From contig NZ_JACHXP010000003.1 of NCBI RefSeq assembly GCF_014192215.1, positions 151,744-215,743 on the forward strand: a stretch of DNA of 64,000 bases, read 5' to 3'. Position numbers and translations under genes: made by a program. Below the pieces are notes generated by a model, which saw only the letters and a list, made by a program, of their open reading frames with translations, was not told where the DNA came from and did not search any database. This stretch comes from Halomonas cerina. Its GTDB lineage: Bacteria; Pseudomonadota; Gammaproteobacteria; Pseudomonadales; Halomonadaceae. This document shows positions 24,655 to 35,275 of the stretch, piece by piece. Positions within the stretch are counted from its first letter, which is position 1. Every line of letters begins with the position of its first letter.

Positions 24655-25608
24655 ATGCAAGGCGAATTCGAGCTGATCTCCCGTTTCTTTACCCCCATGC
24701 CACCGGGGCCGGCGGCCGGGGTGGCCCTGGGAGTGGGCGATGATGCCACGCTGCTGGTCCCCACGCCGGGGGAGCGGCTGGCGGTCAGCGTCGACACCTC
24801 GGTGGCCGGGGTGCATTTCCCCGAGGACGCCCCGGCGGAAGCCATTGGCCACCGGGCCCTGGCGGTCAGCCTCAGTGACCTGGCCGCCATGGGCGCCCGG
24901 GCCCGCTGGTGCCTGATGTCACTGACCCTGCCCGAGGCCGATGACGCCTGGCTGGCGGCTTTCGCCCGCGGCTTCCATGCGCTTTGCGAGGCCACCGGCA
25001 CCACCCTGGTGGGCGGGGACGTCACTCGCGGCCAGTTGGCCATCGGGGTCACCGTGATGGGCGAGGTGTCGCCGGCGGATGCCCTGGTCCGCGGCGGTGC
25101 CCGCCCTGGCGATCGGCTAGCGGTGACCGGCGCCCTGGGCGGCGGTGCCGGCGGGCTGGCGCTCTGGCAGCGCGGTATACACGACCTCGACCACCCGCTG
25201 CTCGCCCGTTACCTGCGTCCGCTGCCGCGCCTGGCGGCGGGGCTCGCCCTGCGGGGGCTCGCCAGCGCGGCCATCGATATCTCCGATGGCCTGCTGGCGG
25301 ACCTGGGCCATGTCCTGGAGGCGTCCGGTGTGGGGGCCGACCTGAACGCGGAGATGCTGCCGCTGGCCGAAGGGCTGGCCGAGGCGCTGGGCGATGAGGC
25401 GGCCCGCCATGCCGCCCTCTGCGGTGGGGATGACTACGAGTTGCTGGTCAGTCTGCCGCCGTCGCGCCTCGCCGAGGCGCGACGGCGCCTCGCCGACCTG
25501 GGCCTTTCCCTTAGCCTGGTCGGTCGGATCACGGCGGAGCGCGGCGTGCGCGGGGTCGCGGCTGAGGCGATGCCCGGCTGGCAGCACTTTTCCGGAGACA
25601 CGCCATGA
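24655..25608 (+). CDS. thiL: Thiamine-monophosphate kinase
   Basis: This 317-residue enzyme phosphorylates thiamine monophosphate to the active pyrophosphate with ATP. Motifs are GEFELISRFF, GDDATLL, SVDTSVAGVHF, GGDVTRG, ISDGLLADLGH and CGGDDYELL. The start at 24655 gives the standard MQGEFELI N terminus; the longer upstream frame lies inside nusB. The spacing to nusB is 13 bases and the stop overlaps pgpA. Confidence 0.96.
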   Translation: MQGEFELISRFFTPMPPGPAAGVALGVGDDATLLVPTPGERLAVSVDTSVAGVHFPEDAPAEAIGHRALAVSLSDLAAMGARARWCLMSLTLPEADDAWLAAFARGFHALCEATGTTLVGGDVTRGQLAIGVTVMGEVSPADALVRGGARPGDRLAVTGALGGGAGGLALWQRGIHDLDHPLLARYLRPLPRLAAGLALRGLASAAIDISDGLLADLGHVLEASGVGADLNAEMLPLAEGLAEALGDEAARHAALCGGDDYELLVSLPPSRLAEARRRLADLGLSLSLVGRITAERGVRGVAAEAMPGWQHFSGDTP

Positions 25609-26078
25609 ACCGTGCCCCCCAGAGCGTCTGGCACCGCCCGGTGCACTTCCTCGCTTTCGGGCTGGGCAGCGGTGCCGTGCCCTTCGCCCCGGGCACCTTC
25701 GGCACCCTGGCGGCGATTCCCTTCTACTGGCTGATGTCCGAGCTGCCACTGGGTTGGTACCTGACCGTGGTGGCGGTGACCTTCGTCTGGGGGGTCTGGC
25801 TATGTGACAAGAGCTCCCGGGACCTGGGGGTCCACGATCACTCGGGTATCGTCTGGGACGAGTTCGTCGGCTACTGGCTGACCATGACCGCCGTGCCCTT
25901 CTCCTGGGAGGCGGCCCTGTGGGGGTTTGTGGTCTTTCGAGTCTTCGATGTCTTTAAGCCCTGGCCGATCCGTTGGGCGGACCGGCGGGTGGCCGGCGGC
26001 TTCGGCATCATGATCGACGATGTGCTGGCCGCGGTGTACGGCTGGAGCACCATGCACCTGTGGTTCTGGCTCAACTGA
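25605..26078 (+). CDS. pgpA: Phosphatidylglycerophosphatase A
   Basis: This 157-residue inner-membrane enzyme removes phosphate from phosphatidylglycerophosphate. Conserved features are GAVPFAPGTFGTLAAIP, the acidic HDHSGIVWDEFVGYW and FDVFKPWPIRWAD, with three or four membrane helices. The start overlaps thiL (ATGA). The nusB-thiL-pgpA order is as in E. coli. Confidence 0.96.
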   Translation: MNRAPQSVWHRPVHFLAFGLGSGAVPFAPGTFGTLAAIPFYWLMSELPLGWYLTVVAVTFVWGVWLCDKSSRDLGVHDHSGIVWDEFVGYWLTMTAVPFSWEAALWGFVVFRVFDVFKPWPIRWADRRVAGGFGIMIDDVLAAVYGWSTMHLWFWLN

Positions 26079-26118
26079 GCTAGGCTCCCGGGGGCGGGCT
26101 ACGGCAAGGGAGTGCAGG

Positions 26119-27369
26119 ATGCGCAAGGAACGACTGATCGTGCCGGTCCTGGTGGGCCTGGCAATGGCCTGGGCCGTGGCCCAGGCCATCGCCAGCCTGC
26201 TGTTCGAGCGAGAGATGGCCCGGGCGGTCGCGGACCTGCGTGCTAGGGGTGAGCTCGCCATTACCCGCAGCCGCATCGACCGGGGCTGGTTCAGCTCCAG
26301 TGGCACCCTCTATCTACGGCCGCTGCTCGGTCAGGCCTGGCGGTTTGCCCTGCCCTACGAGGCGCACCACGGGCTGCTCAGCACTCGGGTCGATGGGCGG
26401 CTGGAGCTCTATCTGGGGGCCGAGCAGGTTCCCCTGTTCGGCGAGATCCTGCCGTCGACCTCCCCGCCGCGCTGGCAGGCCCGTCACCATGTCCTCACCG
26501 AGACCCTGGCCGGGGAGCTCAGGCTCTCACCTTTCCTGCTGCGTCAAGGCGAACGCGCGCTCGCCTTCAGCGGCGCGGACATCTCCGTCGATGGGATCTA
26601 TGGCGATTGGCGCCTCCAGGCGAGGCTCGATCATGTGCGCCTAGTGGATGGTGAGATGTCGCTGGCAGCGGGGCCGATCGCCCTGGAGAGCCGTTATACC
26701 TATACCACCGGGGCGGAGCACTTCACCCAGCAGGACCGGCTCGAGGTCGAGCGGCTGGCCTGGCGCTCGCCGGCCCTATCACTGGATGGTGAGGGACTGG
26801 TCCTGCACAGCGAGACGACCCTGGACGAGCAGGAGCTTCGGATACGCAGCGAGTTGACCCTCGGGAAACTGGTGACCGCCGGCCAGACACTGCTCACCGG
26901 GCGTGTGGTCGGCGAGCTTTCGCGGGTCAATGCCGATGCCCTGCGAGCCGCCCTGGATACGCTGGGGGAGGCGGCGGCCCGTGGGGAGGAGGTGCTGTTG
27001 ATCCGCACGCGGATCGCACACCTCGAGCCGTACCTGCTCGGCATGCTGGCGGACTCTCCCCGGCTGGACCTGCACGAGATCGCGCTGGACAGTCCGATGC
27101 TCGGCCTGAAGGCCCGGGGAGAGGGCACCCTGATCTTCGACGCCCGGCACCTGGAAGCGCTGGACCCGCTGGCCCTGGACGAGCCGGCCGAGCAGGCACA
27201 GTGGCTGGCACGCCTGGACGGTGATGCCGTCTGGCGGGAACTACCACCCGCGGTGGCCCTGTGGTTGGGGCTCCCGCTGGATACCGGTGAACTGCAGATC
27301 GACGTGGCCGGAGGCAAGGTCTATCTCAACGGGCGTCCCATGCCGCGGCGGCTGCTGCCACAAGGATGA
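26119..27369 (+). CDS. DUF945 (YdgA-like) membrane-anchored periplasmic protein
   Basis: This 416-residue protein has one N-terminal membrane anchor (LIVPVLVGLAMAWAVAQAIA) and a large periplasmic part with the DUF945 pattern: SRIDRGWFSSSGTLYL near residue 50, repeated beta-rich segments, and a C-terminal end of the type LDTGELQIDVAGGKVYLNGRPM. E. coli YdgA and YihF are relatives; their function is not known. AAGGGAG lies 8 bases before the chosen ATG. It sits 40 bases after pgpA. Confidence 0.82.
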   Translation: MRKERLIVPVLVGLAMAWAVAQAIASLLFEREMARAVADLRARGELAITRSRIDRGWFSSSGTLYLRPLLGQAWRFALPYEAHHGLLSTRVDGRLELYLGAEQVPLFGEILPSTSPPRWQARHHVLTETLAGELRLSPFLLRQGERALAFSGADISVDGIYGDWRLQARLDHVRLVDGEMSLAAGPIALESRYTYTTGAEHFTQQDRLEVERLAWRSPALSLDGEGLVLHSETTLDEQELRIRSELTLGKLVTAGQTLLTGRVVGELSRVNADALRAALDTLGEAAARGEEVLLIRTRIAHLEPYLLGMLADSPRLDLHEIALDSPMLGLKARGEGTLIFDARHLEALDPLALDEPAEQAQWLARLDGDAVWRELPPAVALWLGLPLDTGELQIDVAGGKVYLNGRPMPRRLLPQG

Positions 27370-27424
27370 CTTGAAGTCCGGTGGGCTTGCCCGCATCCCT
27401 GAAGGCAGTCAGAGGGAGAGGCCC

Positions 27425-29893
27425 ATGCACCAGGATGAGGAACGCATGAACGACGACAACGATCAACGGCCGGACCAGGATGTACTGGGCTGGATCCAGG
27501 CCACCGAGGACGCAGAGGATCCGAGCTTCGAGCCTCAGACCGGTGAGCATGGCCAGCACGCCGTGGTGCCGGCCAGTGACTCCCTACCCGAGCGGATCTA
27601 CCTGCTGCCCATTCACAATCGACCCTTCTTTCCCGCCCAGGTCCAGCCGCTGGTGATCAACCGCCAGCGTTGGGAGGAGACCATTCGCCGCGTCGGCAAC
27701 ACGCCGCACCACACCGTGGGCCTGGCCTTCGTCGGCGAGACGGGGGTCGAGGAACTCGGGCACGAGGATTTCCCCGAGATCGGTACCGCGGTGAAGGTGC
27801 ATCGGCTGCAGGGCGAGGAGCAGCAGCTGCAGTTCATTGCCCAGGGCATGCGGCGCTTTCGCATCCAGCGCTGGCTGTCGCGCAAGCCACCCTACCTGGT
27901 GGAGGTTAGCTATCCCCGCGAGCCGGTGGATGTGGAGGACGACGAGACCCGTGCCTACGCCATGGCCATGATCAACGGCATCAAGGAACTGTTGCCGATC
28001 AACCCGCTCTACGGCGAGGAACTCAAGCACTACCTCAACCGCTTCAGCCCCCACGAGCCGGGCCCGCTGACCGACTTCGCCGCCGCCATCACCTCGGCCA
28101 AGGGGCATGAGCTGCAGGATGTGCTGGCCACCCTGCCGGTGATGGACCGCATGCAGAAGGTGCTGCCGCTGCTGCGCAAGGAGATCGACGTCGCCCAGTT
28201 GCAGAGCGAGATCAGCGAGCAGGTCAATGCGCAGATGCAGGAGCGTCAGCGGGAGTTCTTCCTGCGTGAACAGCTCAAGGTGATCCAGCGCGAGCTGGGC
28301 ATCTCCAAGGACGACCGCGAGAACGATGTCGATACCTTCCGGGGGCGGCTCGAGGGACGCGTGGTGCCGGAACGGGTCATGGAGCGCATCGACGACGAAC
28401 TCGATAAGCTCTCGGTGCTGGAGACCGGATCGCCGGAGTACGGCACCACCCGCAACTATCTGGACTGGCTCACCGCCATGCCCTGGGGGGTGCGCAGCCA
28501 GGACCAGCTCGACTTGGGGCATGCCCGTAAGGTGCTGGACCGTGACCACGATGGCCTCAAGGACGTCAAGGAGCGCATCGTCGAGTTCCTTGCCGAGGGG
28601 ACATTCAAGGGCGACGTGGGCGGCTCCATCCTGCTGCTCGTCGGCCCACCCGGGGTGGGCAAGACCTCGGTGGGGCGCTCTATCGCCGAGGCCCTGGGCC
28701 GTGAATTCTATCGCTTCTCGGTGGGCGGCATGCGCGACGAGGCTGAAATCAAGGGGCACCGACGCACCTACATCGGCGCCATGCCCGGCAAGCTGGTACA
28801 GGCTATCAAGGAAGTCGAGGTCGAGAACCCGGTGATCATGCTCGACGAGGTCGACAAGATGGGGCAGTCCTTCCAGGGCGACCCGGCCTCGGCGCTGCTT
28901 GAGGTGCTCGACCCCGAGCAGAACGTCGACTTCCTCGACCACTATCTCGATGTGCGCCTGGACCTCTCCAAGGTGCTGTTCGTGTGTACCGCCAACACCC
29001 TGGACACGCTCCCACCGGCCCTGCTCGATCGCATGGAGCAGATTCGCCTTTCCGGCTACATCGCCGAGGAGAAGGTGGCCATCGCCCGGCACCACCTGTG
29101 GCCCAAGCTACTTAAGCGCGACAATATCCCCAGAAAGCGCATCAACCTCACCGAGGCGGCGCTGCGCCAAGTGATCGAGGGCTATGCCCGGGAAGCTGGG
29201 GTGCGCCAGCTCGAGAAACAGCTGCATCGCATCGTGCGCAAGGCGGCGGTCAAGCTGCTCGAGAGCGGTCAGCAGACGGTGCGTGTATCGGTGAACAACC
29301 TGGAGGACTACCTGGGCGCGCCGACCTTCCGCAAGGAGCAGGTGATGAAAGGCGAGGGCGTGGTCACCGGCCTGGCCTGGACCACCATGGGCGGAGCGAC
29401 GCTCTCGGTGGAGGCCGGCAAGGTGCATGCCCTCGACCGCGGCTTCAAGCTCACCGGCCAGCTCGGCGATGTCATGAAGGAATCGGCGAGCATCGCCTAC
29501 AGCTACGTGCTGGGCCATCTCAGCGAGTACGGCGCAGACCCCGACTTCTTCGACTCCGCCTTCGTCCACCTGCATGTGCCGGAAGGCGCTACGCCCAAGG
29601 ACGGCCCCTCCGCCGGGGTGACCATGACCACGGCACTGCTGTCGCTGGCCAGGCACCGTGCCATTAGCCGGCCGCTGGCGATGACCGGTGAGCTGACCCT
29701 CACCGGTCAGGTGCTGCCGGTGGGCGGCATCCGCGAGAAGGTGATCGCCGCGCGGCGCAGTGAGATCTTCGAGGTGATCCTGCCCGAGGCCAACCGCCGC
29801 GACTATGACGAGCTACCGGACTTTCTCCGTGAGGGCATGACGGTGCACTTCGCCGAGCACTATCGCGACGTGGTCGGGGTGGTGTTCGGGTAG
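27425..29893 (+). CDS. lon: ATP-dependent Lon-type protease
   Basis: This 822-residue protein has a Lon substrate-binding domain (about residues 55-260), an AAA+ module with Walker [10 protein letters not shown] at 407 and Walker [11 protein letters not shown], and a protease domain with the Ser729 (GPSAGVTM) and Lys772 (GIREKVIAA) dyad. These two lie 43 residues apart, exactly as in E. coli Lon. It degrades damaged and regulatory proteins in the cytoplasm. About 50 mostly acidic residues precede the usual start. This resembles the second Lon (AsrA-like) of pseudomonads, so it may not be the housekeeping copy. An ATG at 27446 is an alternative start. Confidence 0.95.
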   Translation: MHQDEERMNDDNDQRPDQDVLGWIQATEDAEDPSFEPQTGEHGQHAVVPASDSLPERIYLLPIHNRPFFPAQVQPLVINRQRWEETIRRVGNTPHHTVGLAFVGETGVEELGHEDFPEIGTAVKVHRLQGEEQQLQFIAQGMRRFRIQRWLSRKPPYLVEVSYPREPVDVEDDETRAYAMAMINGIKELLPINPLYGEELKHYLNRFSPHEPGPLTDFAAAITSAKGHELQDVLATLPVMDRMQKVLPLLRKEIDVAQLQSEISEQVNAQMQERQREFFLREQLKVIQRELGISKDDRENDVDTFRGRLEGRVVPERVMERIDDELDKLSVLETGSPEYGTTRNYLDWLTAMPWGVRSQDQLDLGHARKVLDRDHDGLKDVKERIVEFLAEGTFKGDVGGSILLLVGPPGVGKTSVGRSIAEALGREFYRFSVGGMRDEAEIKGHRRTYIGAMPGKLVQAIKEVEVENPVIMLDEVDKMGQSFQGDPASALLEVLDPEQNVDFLDHYLDVRLDLSKVLFVCTANTLDTLPPALLDRMEQIRLSGYIAEEKVAIARHHLWPKLLKRDNIPRKRINLTEAALRQVIEGYAREAGVRQLEKQLHRIVRKAAVKLLESGQQTVRVSVNNLEDYLGAPTFRKEQVMKGEGVVTGLAWTTMGGATLSVEAGKVHALDRGFKLTGQLGDVMKESASIAYSYVLGHLSEYGADPDFFDSAFVHLHVPEGATPKDGPSAGVTMTTALLSLARHRAISRPLAMTGELTLTGQVLPVGGIREKVIAARRSEIFEVILPEANRRDYDELPDFLREGMTVHFAEHYRDVVGVVFG

Positions 29894-29899
29894 GCCCTT

Positions 29900-30042
29900 C
29901 GGGCAGCGCCTAGCTGCAAGCGCCCAGCGCCCAGCTGCTCAGTGACGGGCGGCAGGTATCGAGGATGAAAACGGGAAACCCCGCCGGCTCGAATCCGGAG
30001 CGGTTTCTTGTTGACGCCAGCATTGATGGCAGCATCATTTTG
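29900..30042. repeat. Dispersed intergenic repeat, copy A
   Basis: Between lon and ilvD, blocks such as AGCTGCAAGCGCC, AGCGCCCAGC, TGACGGGCGGC and TTCTTGTTGA occur in the same order and spacing as at 49507-49672 (copy B). Each copy centres on a hairpin. Here GAAACC...GGTTTC (29975-30007) has two mismatches, and in copy B the stem is perfect. The gap of 302 bases contains no gene. Confidence 0.65.
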
Positions 30043-30091
30043 CTCGGCGCTCGGCGCTCGGCGCTCGGCGCTCGGCGCTCGGCGCTCGGCG
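30043..30091 (+). repeat. Heptamer tandem repeat (CTCGGCG), seven perfect copies
   Basis: CTCGGCG is repeated seven times without error over 49 bases, directly after dispersed repeat copy A and about 100 bases before ilvD. Copy B at the mdh end (near 49663-49672) has the related sequence GCGCTCGGCGC only once, so the array probably expanded locally. Confidence 0.85.
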
Positions 30092-30195
30092 TCTGGCAAG
30101 GTCGCGTCGCCCATGCCAGAATCATCGGCCAACCTGGACACCGAGACCGTCGCGACGCCCGGGCGTCGAAGACGGCGTGATAGCAAGAGGACATC

Positions 30196-32040
30196 ATGCC
30201 CGAGTACCGCTCCCGCACCACCACCGCCGGCCGCAACATGGCCGGTGCCCGTGCCTTGTGGCGCGCCACCGGCATGCAGGATGACGACTTCCACAAGCCG
30301 ATCATCGCCGTGGCCAACTCCTTCACCCAGTTCGTGCCCGGTCACGTGCACCTGAAGGACATGGGGCAACTGGTGGCCCGGGAGATCGAGAAGGCCGGCG
30401 GGGTGGCCAAGGAGTTCAACACCATCGCCGTGGATGACGGCATCGCCATGGGCCACGACGGCATGCTCTACTCGTTGCCCAGCCGCGACCTGATCGCCGA
30501 CAGCGTCGAGTACATGGTCAACGCCCACTGCGCCGATGCCCTGGTGTGCATATCCAACTGCGACAAGATCACCCCCGGGATGCTGATGGCCGCCATGCGT
30601 CTCAACATCCCGGTGATCTTCGTCTCCGGCGGACCCATGGAGGCGGGCAAGACCCAGTTGCTCGACCACGGCCTCGACCTGGTCGATGCCATGGTGATGG
30701 CCGCCGACGACAGCGTCGACGACGAGACCCTGGCCGAGGTGGAGCGCAGCGCCTGCCCCACCTGCGGCTCCTGCTCCGGCATGTTCACCGCCAACTCCAT
30801 GAACTGCTTGATGGAGGCGCTGGGCCTGGCGCTACCGGGCAACGGCACCGTGGTAGCCACCCACGCCGATCGCCGCCGGCTGTTCGAGACCGCCGGCGCG
30901 CGCATCGTCGAGCTGGCCAAGCGCGTCTACGAGGGGGACGAGGCGCACCTGCTGCCCCGGGCCATCGGCGCCAAGGCGGCCTTCAAGAACGCCATGACCC
31001 TGGACATCGCCATGGGCGGCTCCACCAACACCATCCTGCACCTGCTGGCCGCCGCCCAGGAAGCCGGCGTCGACTTCACCATGACCGACATCGACCGGTT
31101 GTCCCGGGAGGTGCCCCAGCTGTGTAAGGTGGCGCCCAACACCCAGAAGTACCATATCGAGGACGTTCACCGAGCCGGCGGCATCATGGCGATCCTCGGC
31201 GAGCTGGACCGCGCCGGGGTGCTGGATACCCGGGTGCCCACCGTCTACGGCGACAGCCTGGCCGCGGCGCTCGAGGAGTGGGACATCATGCGCGCGCCGA
31301 GCGCCGAAGTGGTGGAATTCTTCCGCGCCGGTCCCGGTGGCGTGCCCACCCAGGTGGCGTTCTCCCAGAACGCCCGCTGGCCGAGCCTCGACGGTGACCG
31401 CGCCACCGGCTGTATTCGCGACCTGGCGCATGCCTTCTCGAAGGAGGGCGGCCTCGCCGTGCTCAAGGGCAACATCGCCCGGGACGGCTGCGTGGTGAAG
31501 ACCGCCGGCGTCGACGAGTCGATCCTGATCTTCGAGGGGCCGGCCCATGTGGTGGAGTCCCAGGACCAGGCGGTGGCACACATCCTCGAGGGCCAGGTGG
31601 CCGAGGGCGAGGTGGTCGTGATCCGCTACGAGGGGCCCAAGGGCGGGCCGGGCATGCAGGAGATGCTCTACCCGACCAGCTATCTGAAGTCCAAGGGCCT
31701 GGGCAAGGCGTGCGCGCTGCTCACCGACGGGCGCTTCTCCGGCGGCACCTCGGGACTCTCCATCGGCCACGTCTCCCCGGAGGCCGCCGCGGGTGGGGCC
31801 ATCGGCCTGGTGGAGAGCGGCGATATCATTCATATCGATATCCCGGCCCGCACCATCGACATCAAGCTCTCCGATGCCGAGCTGGCGGCCCGCCGTGAGG
31901 CGATGCAGGCGAAGGGAGCGGATGCCTGGAAGCCGAGCATCCGGCGCGACCGTCGGGTCTCGGCGGCCCTCAAGGCCTATGCGTTGCTCGCCACCTCCGC
32001 CGACAAGGGCGCGGTGCGCGACCTCGACAAGCTCGACTAG
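30196..32040 (+). CDS. ilvD: Dihydroxy-acid dehydratase
   Basis: This 614-residue iron-sulfur enzyme makes the 2-keto acids of the valine/isoleucine pathway. The cluster cysteines are in [12 protein letters not shown] and [18 protein letters not shown]; other marks are [10 protein letters not shown] and [21 protein letters not shown]. Length matches E. coli IlvD (616). AGAGGA lies 5-6 bases before the ATG. It is separated from lon by repeats and probably has its own promoter there, though none is clear. Confidence 0.97.
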   Translation: MPEYRSRTTTAGRNMAGARALWRATGMQDDDFHKPIIAVANSFTQFVPGHVHLKDMGQLVAREIEKAGGVAKEFNTIAVDDGIAMGHDGMLYSLPSRDLIADSVEYMVNAHCADALVCISNCDKITPGMLMAAMRLNIPVIFVSGGPMEAGKTQLLDHGLDLVDAMVMAADDSVDDETLAEVERSACPTCGSCSGMFTANSMNCLMEALGLALPGNGTVVATHADRRRLFETAGARIVELAKRVYEGDEAHLLPRAIGAKAAFKNAMTLDIAMGGSTNTILHLLAAAQEAGVDFTMTDIDRLSREVPQLCKVAPNTQKYHIEDVHRAGGIMAILGELDRAGVLDTRVPTVYGDSLAAALEEWDIMRAPSAEVVEFFRAGPGGVPTQVAFSQNARWPSLDGDRATGCIRDLAHAFSKEGGLAVLKGNIARDGCVVKTAGVDESILIFEGPAHVVESQDQAVAHILEGQVAEGEVVVIRYEGPKGGPGMQEMLYPTSYLKSKGLGKACALLTDGRFSGGTSGLSIGHVSPEAAAGGAIGLVESGDIIHIDIPARTIDIKLSDAELAARREAMQAKGADAWKPSIRRDRRVSAALKAYALLATSADKGAVRDLDKLD

Positions 32041-32101
32041 GCGGCGGCCTGGCCGCCAGAGTGCCCCGGCCGCCGGTCGGGGCCCGTGACCACCCGCAGG
32101 G

Positions 32102-33208
32102 ATGCCTTTTCTCATGAAGACACAGACCCTCAGCGTCGGCCTGGTCGGTTATGGCATGGCCGGCCGCACCTTCCATGCCCCCCTGATCCAGGCGGCCCCC
32201 GGTCTTGAGCTCACGGTGGTGGTGACCGGCGATGCCAGTCGGGTCCAGGCGGACTTCCCCGAGGTCGAGGTCTTGTCCCGGTTGCCGTTGCTCCTGGCAC
32301 GACGCGACATCGACCTGGTGGTGATCGCCACGCCCAACGAGTTGCACTTCCCGATGGCCAAGGCCGCGCTCAATGCCGGCAAGCATGTGGTGCTGGACAA
32401 GCCCTTCACGGTATCGCTTTCCGAAGCGCGCCTGCTCAAGGCCCAGGCCGACCGGGCCGACCGACTGCTCAGCGTCTTCCACAATCGCCGCTGGGACAGC
32501 GACTTTTTGACCCTGAAGGGGGTGCTCGAGGCGCAGACCCTGGGACGGGTGGTGGTGCTGGAGTCGCGCTTCGACCGTTTCCAGCCACGGGTCGCCGGGC
32601 AGTGGCGCGACCATCCCCGACCGGGGGGAGGCATCTGGTACGATCTCGGTCCTCACCTGCTTGACCAGGCCCGTGAGCTGTTCGGCATGCCCAGGGCGAT
32701 CCTGCTCGAGCTGGCCACCTTCCGCGACGGTGCCCAGGTCGACGACGACTTCCTCGCCATGCTGGAGTACGACCGTCTGCGGGTGATCCTCGGGGCCAGC
32801 GCGCTGGTGGCCGAGCCGACCCCGCGCTTCCGGGTTCACGGCACGCGCGGCAGCTTCGTCAAGTACGGGCTCGACCCCCAGGAGGCCTGGCTGGGCGCCG
32901 GGCAGGTGCCGGAACCGGCGTGGGGGGTCGACTCCCAGCCGGGCTTTCTGACCCTCGACGAGGGCACCGGCGACGAGGTGTCGCTGGTCGGCCAGGAGAC
33001 CCTTGGCGTGCCGGGCGACTACACGGTCTTCTATGCCGGTATCGCCGCGGCCCTGCTGAAGGGGACGCCCCCGCCGGTGACCTGCGAGGAGGCGCTGGAG
33101 GTCATGTCCCTGCTCGAGGCCGGGCTCGACAGCTATCGGCAGGGCCGCTGGGTCAGGCTCAAGGAGGGCGGCGGTGCCGGCCGGCGGCGCCTGCACCCCC
33201 GCGCCTGA
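32102..33208 (+). CDS. Gfo/Idh/MocA-family NAD(P)-dependent oxidoreductase
   Basis: This 368-residue protein has an N-terminal Rossmann motif (GLVGYGMAGRTFHAPLI), the family EKP-like block VVLDKPFTVSLSEA and the HNRRWDSDF motif of the YdgJ/YhhX subgroup. These enzymes act on sugars, inositols or biliverdin-like substrates; the substrate here is unknown. An ATG at 32114 (MKTQTLSVGLVGYG) is the more usual start. It lies 61 bases after ilvD and may be co-transcribed. Confidence 0.85.
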   Translation: MPFLMKTQTLSVGLVGYGMAGRTFHAPLIQAAPGLELTVVVTGDASRVQADFPEVEVLSRLPLLLARRDIDLVVIATPNELHFPMAKAALNAGKHVVLDKPFTVSLSEARLLKAQADRADRLLSVFHNRRWDSDFLTLKGVLEAQTLGRVVVLESRFDRFQPRVAGQWRDHPRPGGGIWYDLGPHLLDQARELFGMPRAILLELATFRDGAQVDDDFLAMLEYDRLRVILGASALVAEPTPRFRVHGTRGSFVKYGLDPQEAWLGAGQVPEPAWGVDSQPGFLTLDEGTGDEVSLVGQETLGVPGDYTVFYAGIAAALLKGTPPPVTCEEALEVMSLLEAGLDSYRQGRWVRLKEGGGAGRRRLHPRA

Positions 33209-33224
33209 GCCTGTCGGGGCGCCG

Positions 33225-33821
33225 TCACCACAGCGAGGTGTCGGGCTGCTCGGTTCGTAGAGTATCCCGGGCGATGTAGAGGGCGGCGATGGCCCGGGCT
33301 TCGTGGAAGTCCTCCCTTGCTAGCAGGGCAGGGAGCTCGTCGATGGCATGAGTCTCGACGATCAAGGGCTCCGGCTCGTCGCCGGGCAGGCGCTTCGCGT
33401 AGAGGTCGGTGGCCAGCATCACCTGCATGCGATGGCGCATGTAGTTGGGGGCCAGCGAGAGCTCGATCAGCGGCCGGATCCGGTTGGCTCCGAAGCCGCA
33501 CTCCTCCATCAGTTCCCGGTTGGCCGCCGTGACCATGTCCTCGCCAGGATCGATCAGGCCCTTGGGTAGGGTCAGCACGTAGTCCTCGAAGCCGGCCGCA
33601 TACTCGCGGATCAGCAGCACATGCTCCGGGTCGGGCATCGCCACGATCATCACTGCACCGATGCCCTGGCCGGTGCCGGTCAGACGCTCGAAGGTACGTT
33701 CCTCCCCGTTGGCGAAGCGCAGGTCCAGCGCCTCGATATGGAAGAGACGGCTTCTGGCCACGCTGCGGCGCGAAAGGATATGGGGCTTGTGCCGGGGCTG
33801 GTACGAGCTGGGGTCGGACAT
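33225..33821 (-). CDS. nudE: ADP compounds hydrolase NudE
   Basis: This 198-residue Nudix hydrolase has the complete Nudix box GLIDPGEDMVTAANRELMEE (residues about 96-115). E. coli NudE cleaves ADP-ribose, NADH and Ap3A. The ATG at 33821 is chosen because GGGAG lies 5 bases ahead; a GTG two codons earlier would have none. It is divergent from yrfG across a 318-base gap, in the conserved nudE < > yrfG-hslR-hslO order. Confidence 0.93.
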   Translation of the reverse strand: MSDPSSYQPRHKPHILSRRSVARSRLFHIEALDLRFANGEERTFERLTGTGQGIGAVMIVAMPDPEHVLLIREYAAGFEDYVLTLPKGLIDPGEDMVTAANRELMEECGFGANRIRPLIELSLAPNYMRHRMQVMLATDLYAKRLPGDEPEPLIVETHAIDELPALLAREDFHEARAIAALYIARDTLRTEQPDTSLW

Positions 33822-33915
33822 GGTCACTCCCGTCGGTAAGGGCCAGGGATAGCGGACTAGCAGGGCTATCGCAGATAGCTTCCATCGCTCGGCGCTGGTC
33901 TGGCGACAAACCTAT

Positions 33916-33978
33916 GAGGAGGCGCTGTAACCCCATCCCTGGGCGCTACCGACGCCATCCCTGGCGTAGGACCTCCTC
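33916..33978. repeat. Nested inverted repeat in the nudE-yrfG gap
   Basis: Outer arms GAGGAGG (33916-33922) and CCTCCTC (33972-33978) enclose two small hairpins with the same loop, CCCA-TCCC-TGGG (33932-33943) and ACGCCA-TCCC-TGGCGT (33952-33967). The rest of the 318-base divergent gap must hold the promoters of nudE and yrfG; I see no clear -35/-10 pair. Confidence 0.6.
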
Positions 33979-34139
33979 TTCGGCTTGCCCCCAGCGCCCC
34001 TCGCTTTGCGTAATGGCGATAGCCCTTAGCGGACTAGGCGGCGGAATGCGTCGCCGACATCGATTGGTTACACTATCACGTCCATTCCCCTGGAGGCGCC
34101 ATCGCGCTGCCCCTGACGACTGCCCTGGAAAGGATCTCG

Positions 34140-34812
34140 ATGATCGACTGGCGCGCCATCGACACCGTCCTGCTGGACATGGACGGTACCCTGCTGGATC
34201 TGCACTTCGACAGCCACTTCTGGCTCGAGCACCTGCCACGTCGCTACGTGGAGCTGCATCGGCTGGACGAGGCCACTCAGCAGGAAGTGCGTTCGCGGAT
34301 CCTTCGCGAGCAGGGCACCCTCAACTGGTACAGCCTGGCCTACTGGAGCCGTGAACTAGGGGTCGACGTGCTGGCCCTCAAGCGCGAGGTTCAGCACCTC
34401 ATCGGCTTGCGTGGTGACGCCCTGGACTTCCTGACATGGCTCAAACAGGCCCATCCTCGGGTGGTGCTGGCCACCAATGCCGACCGAGCCAGCCTCGAGC
34501 TCAAGCTGCCGTTAACCGGTCTCGAAGACTACCTGGACGCCATCGTCTCCTCGGCCGACTTGGGCGTGCCCAAGGAGGCCCAGGAATTCTGGTTCGCCCT
34601 GCAGGAGGTCGAGCCCTTCGACCCGGCCCGCACCCTATTCATCGATGACAACCCGGCGGTGCTGGAGAGTGCCCGGGAGTTCGGCATCCGCCACCTGCTG
34701 GGTATCAAGCGGCCCGACAGTCGGCGGCCGGAGCGCGAACTGGAGGAGTTCATCGCCCTGGACCGTTTCGCGGCCCTCCTCCCCGACACTCGGCCGCCCG
34801 GGGGAGGTGCGC

Positions 34813-34820
<8 letters not shown>
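34140..34820 (+). CDS. yrfG: GMP/IMP nucleotidase YrfG
   Basis: This 226-residue HAD phosphatase has motif I LLDMDGTLLDLHFD, motif II LATNADRAS and motif IV FIDDNPAVLESA. The E. coli homologue dephosphorylates GMP and IMP. AAGGATCTCG precedes the ATG. The next gene, hslR, starts 8 bases before its stop, as in E. coli. Confidence 0.92.
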
Positions 34821-35193
<373 letters not shown>

Positions 35194-35198
35194 AGACA

Positions 35199-35253
35199 TA
35201 AGAGGGAAGAGAACAGGGAGATCCACCCCTTCCTTCTTCCGTCTTCTCTCTTA
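35199..35253. repeat. Inverted repeat between hslR and hslO
   Basis: TAAGAGGGAAGA (35199-35210) and TCTTCTCTCTTA (35242-35253) form 12-base arms with one mismatch around a pyrimidine-rich spacer. It begins only 6 bases after hslR. It could attenuate read-through into hslO or be a repeat element. Confidence 0.5.
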
Positions 35254-35275
35254 CCACTTAATTCAGGCAAGCACC

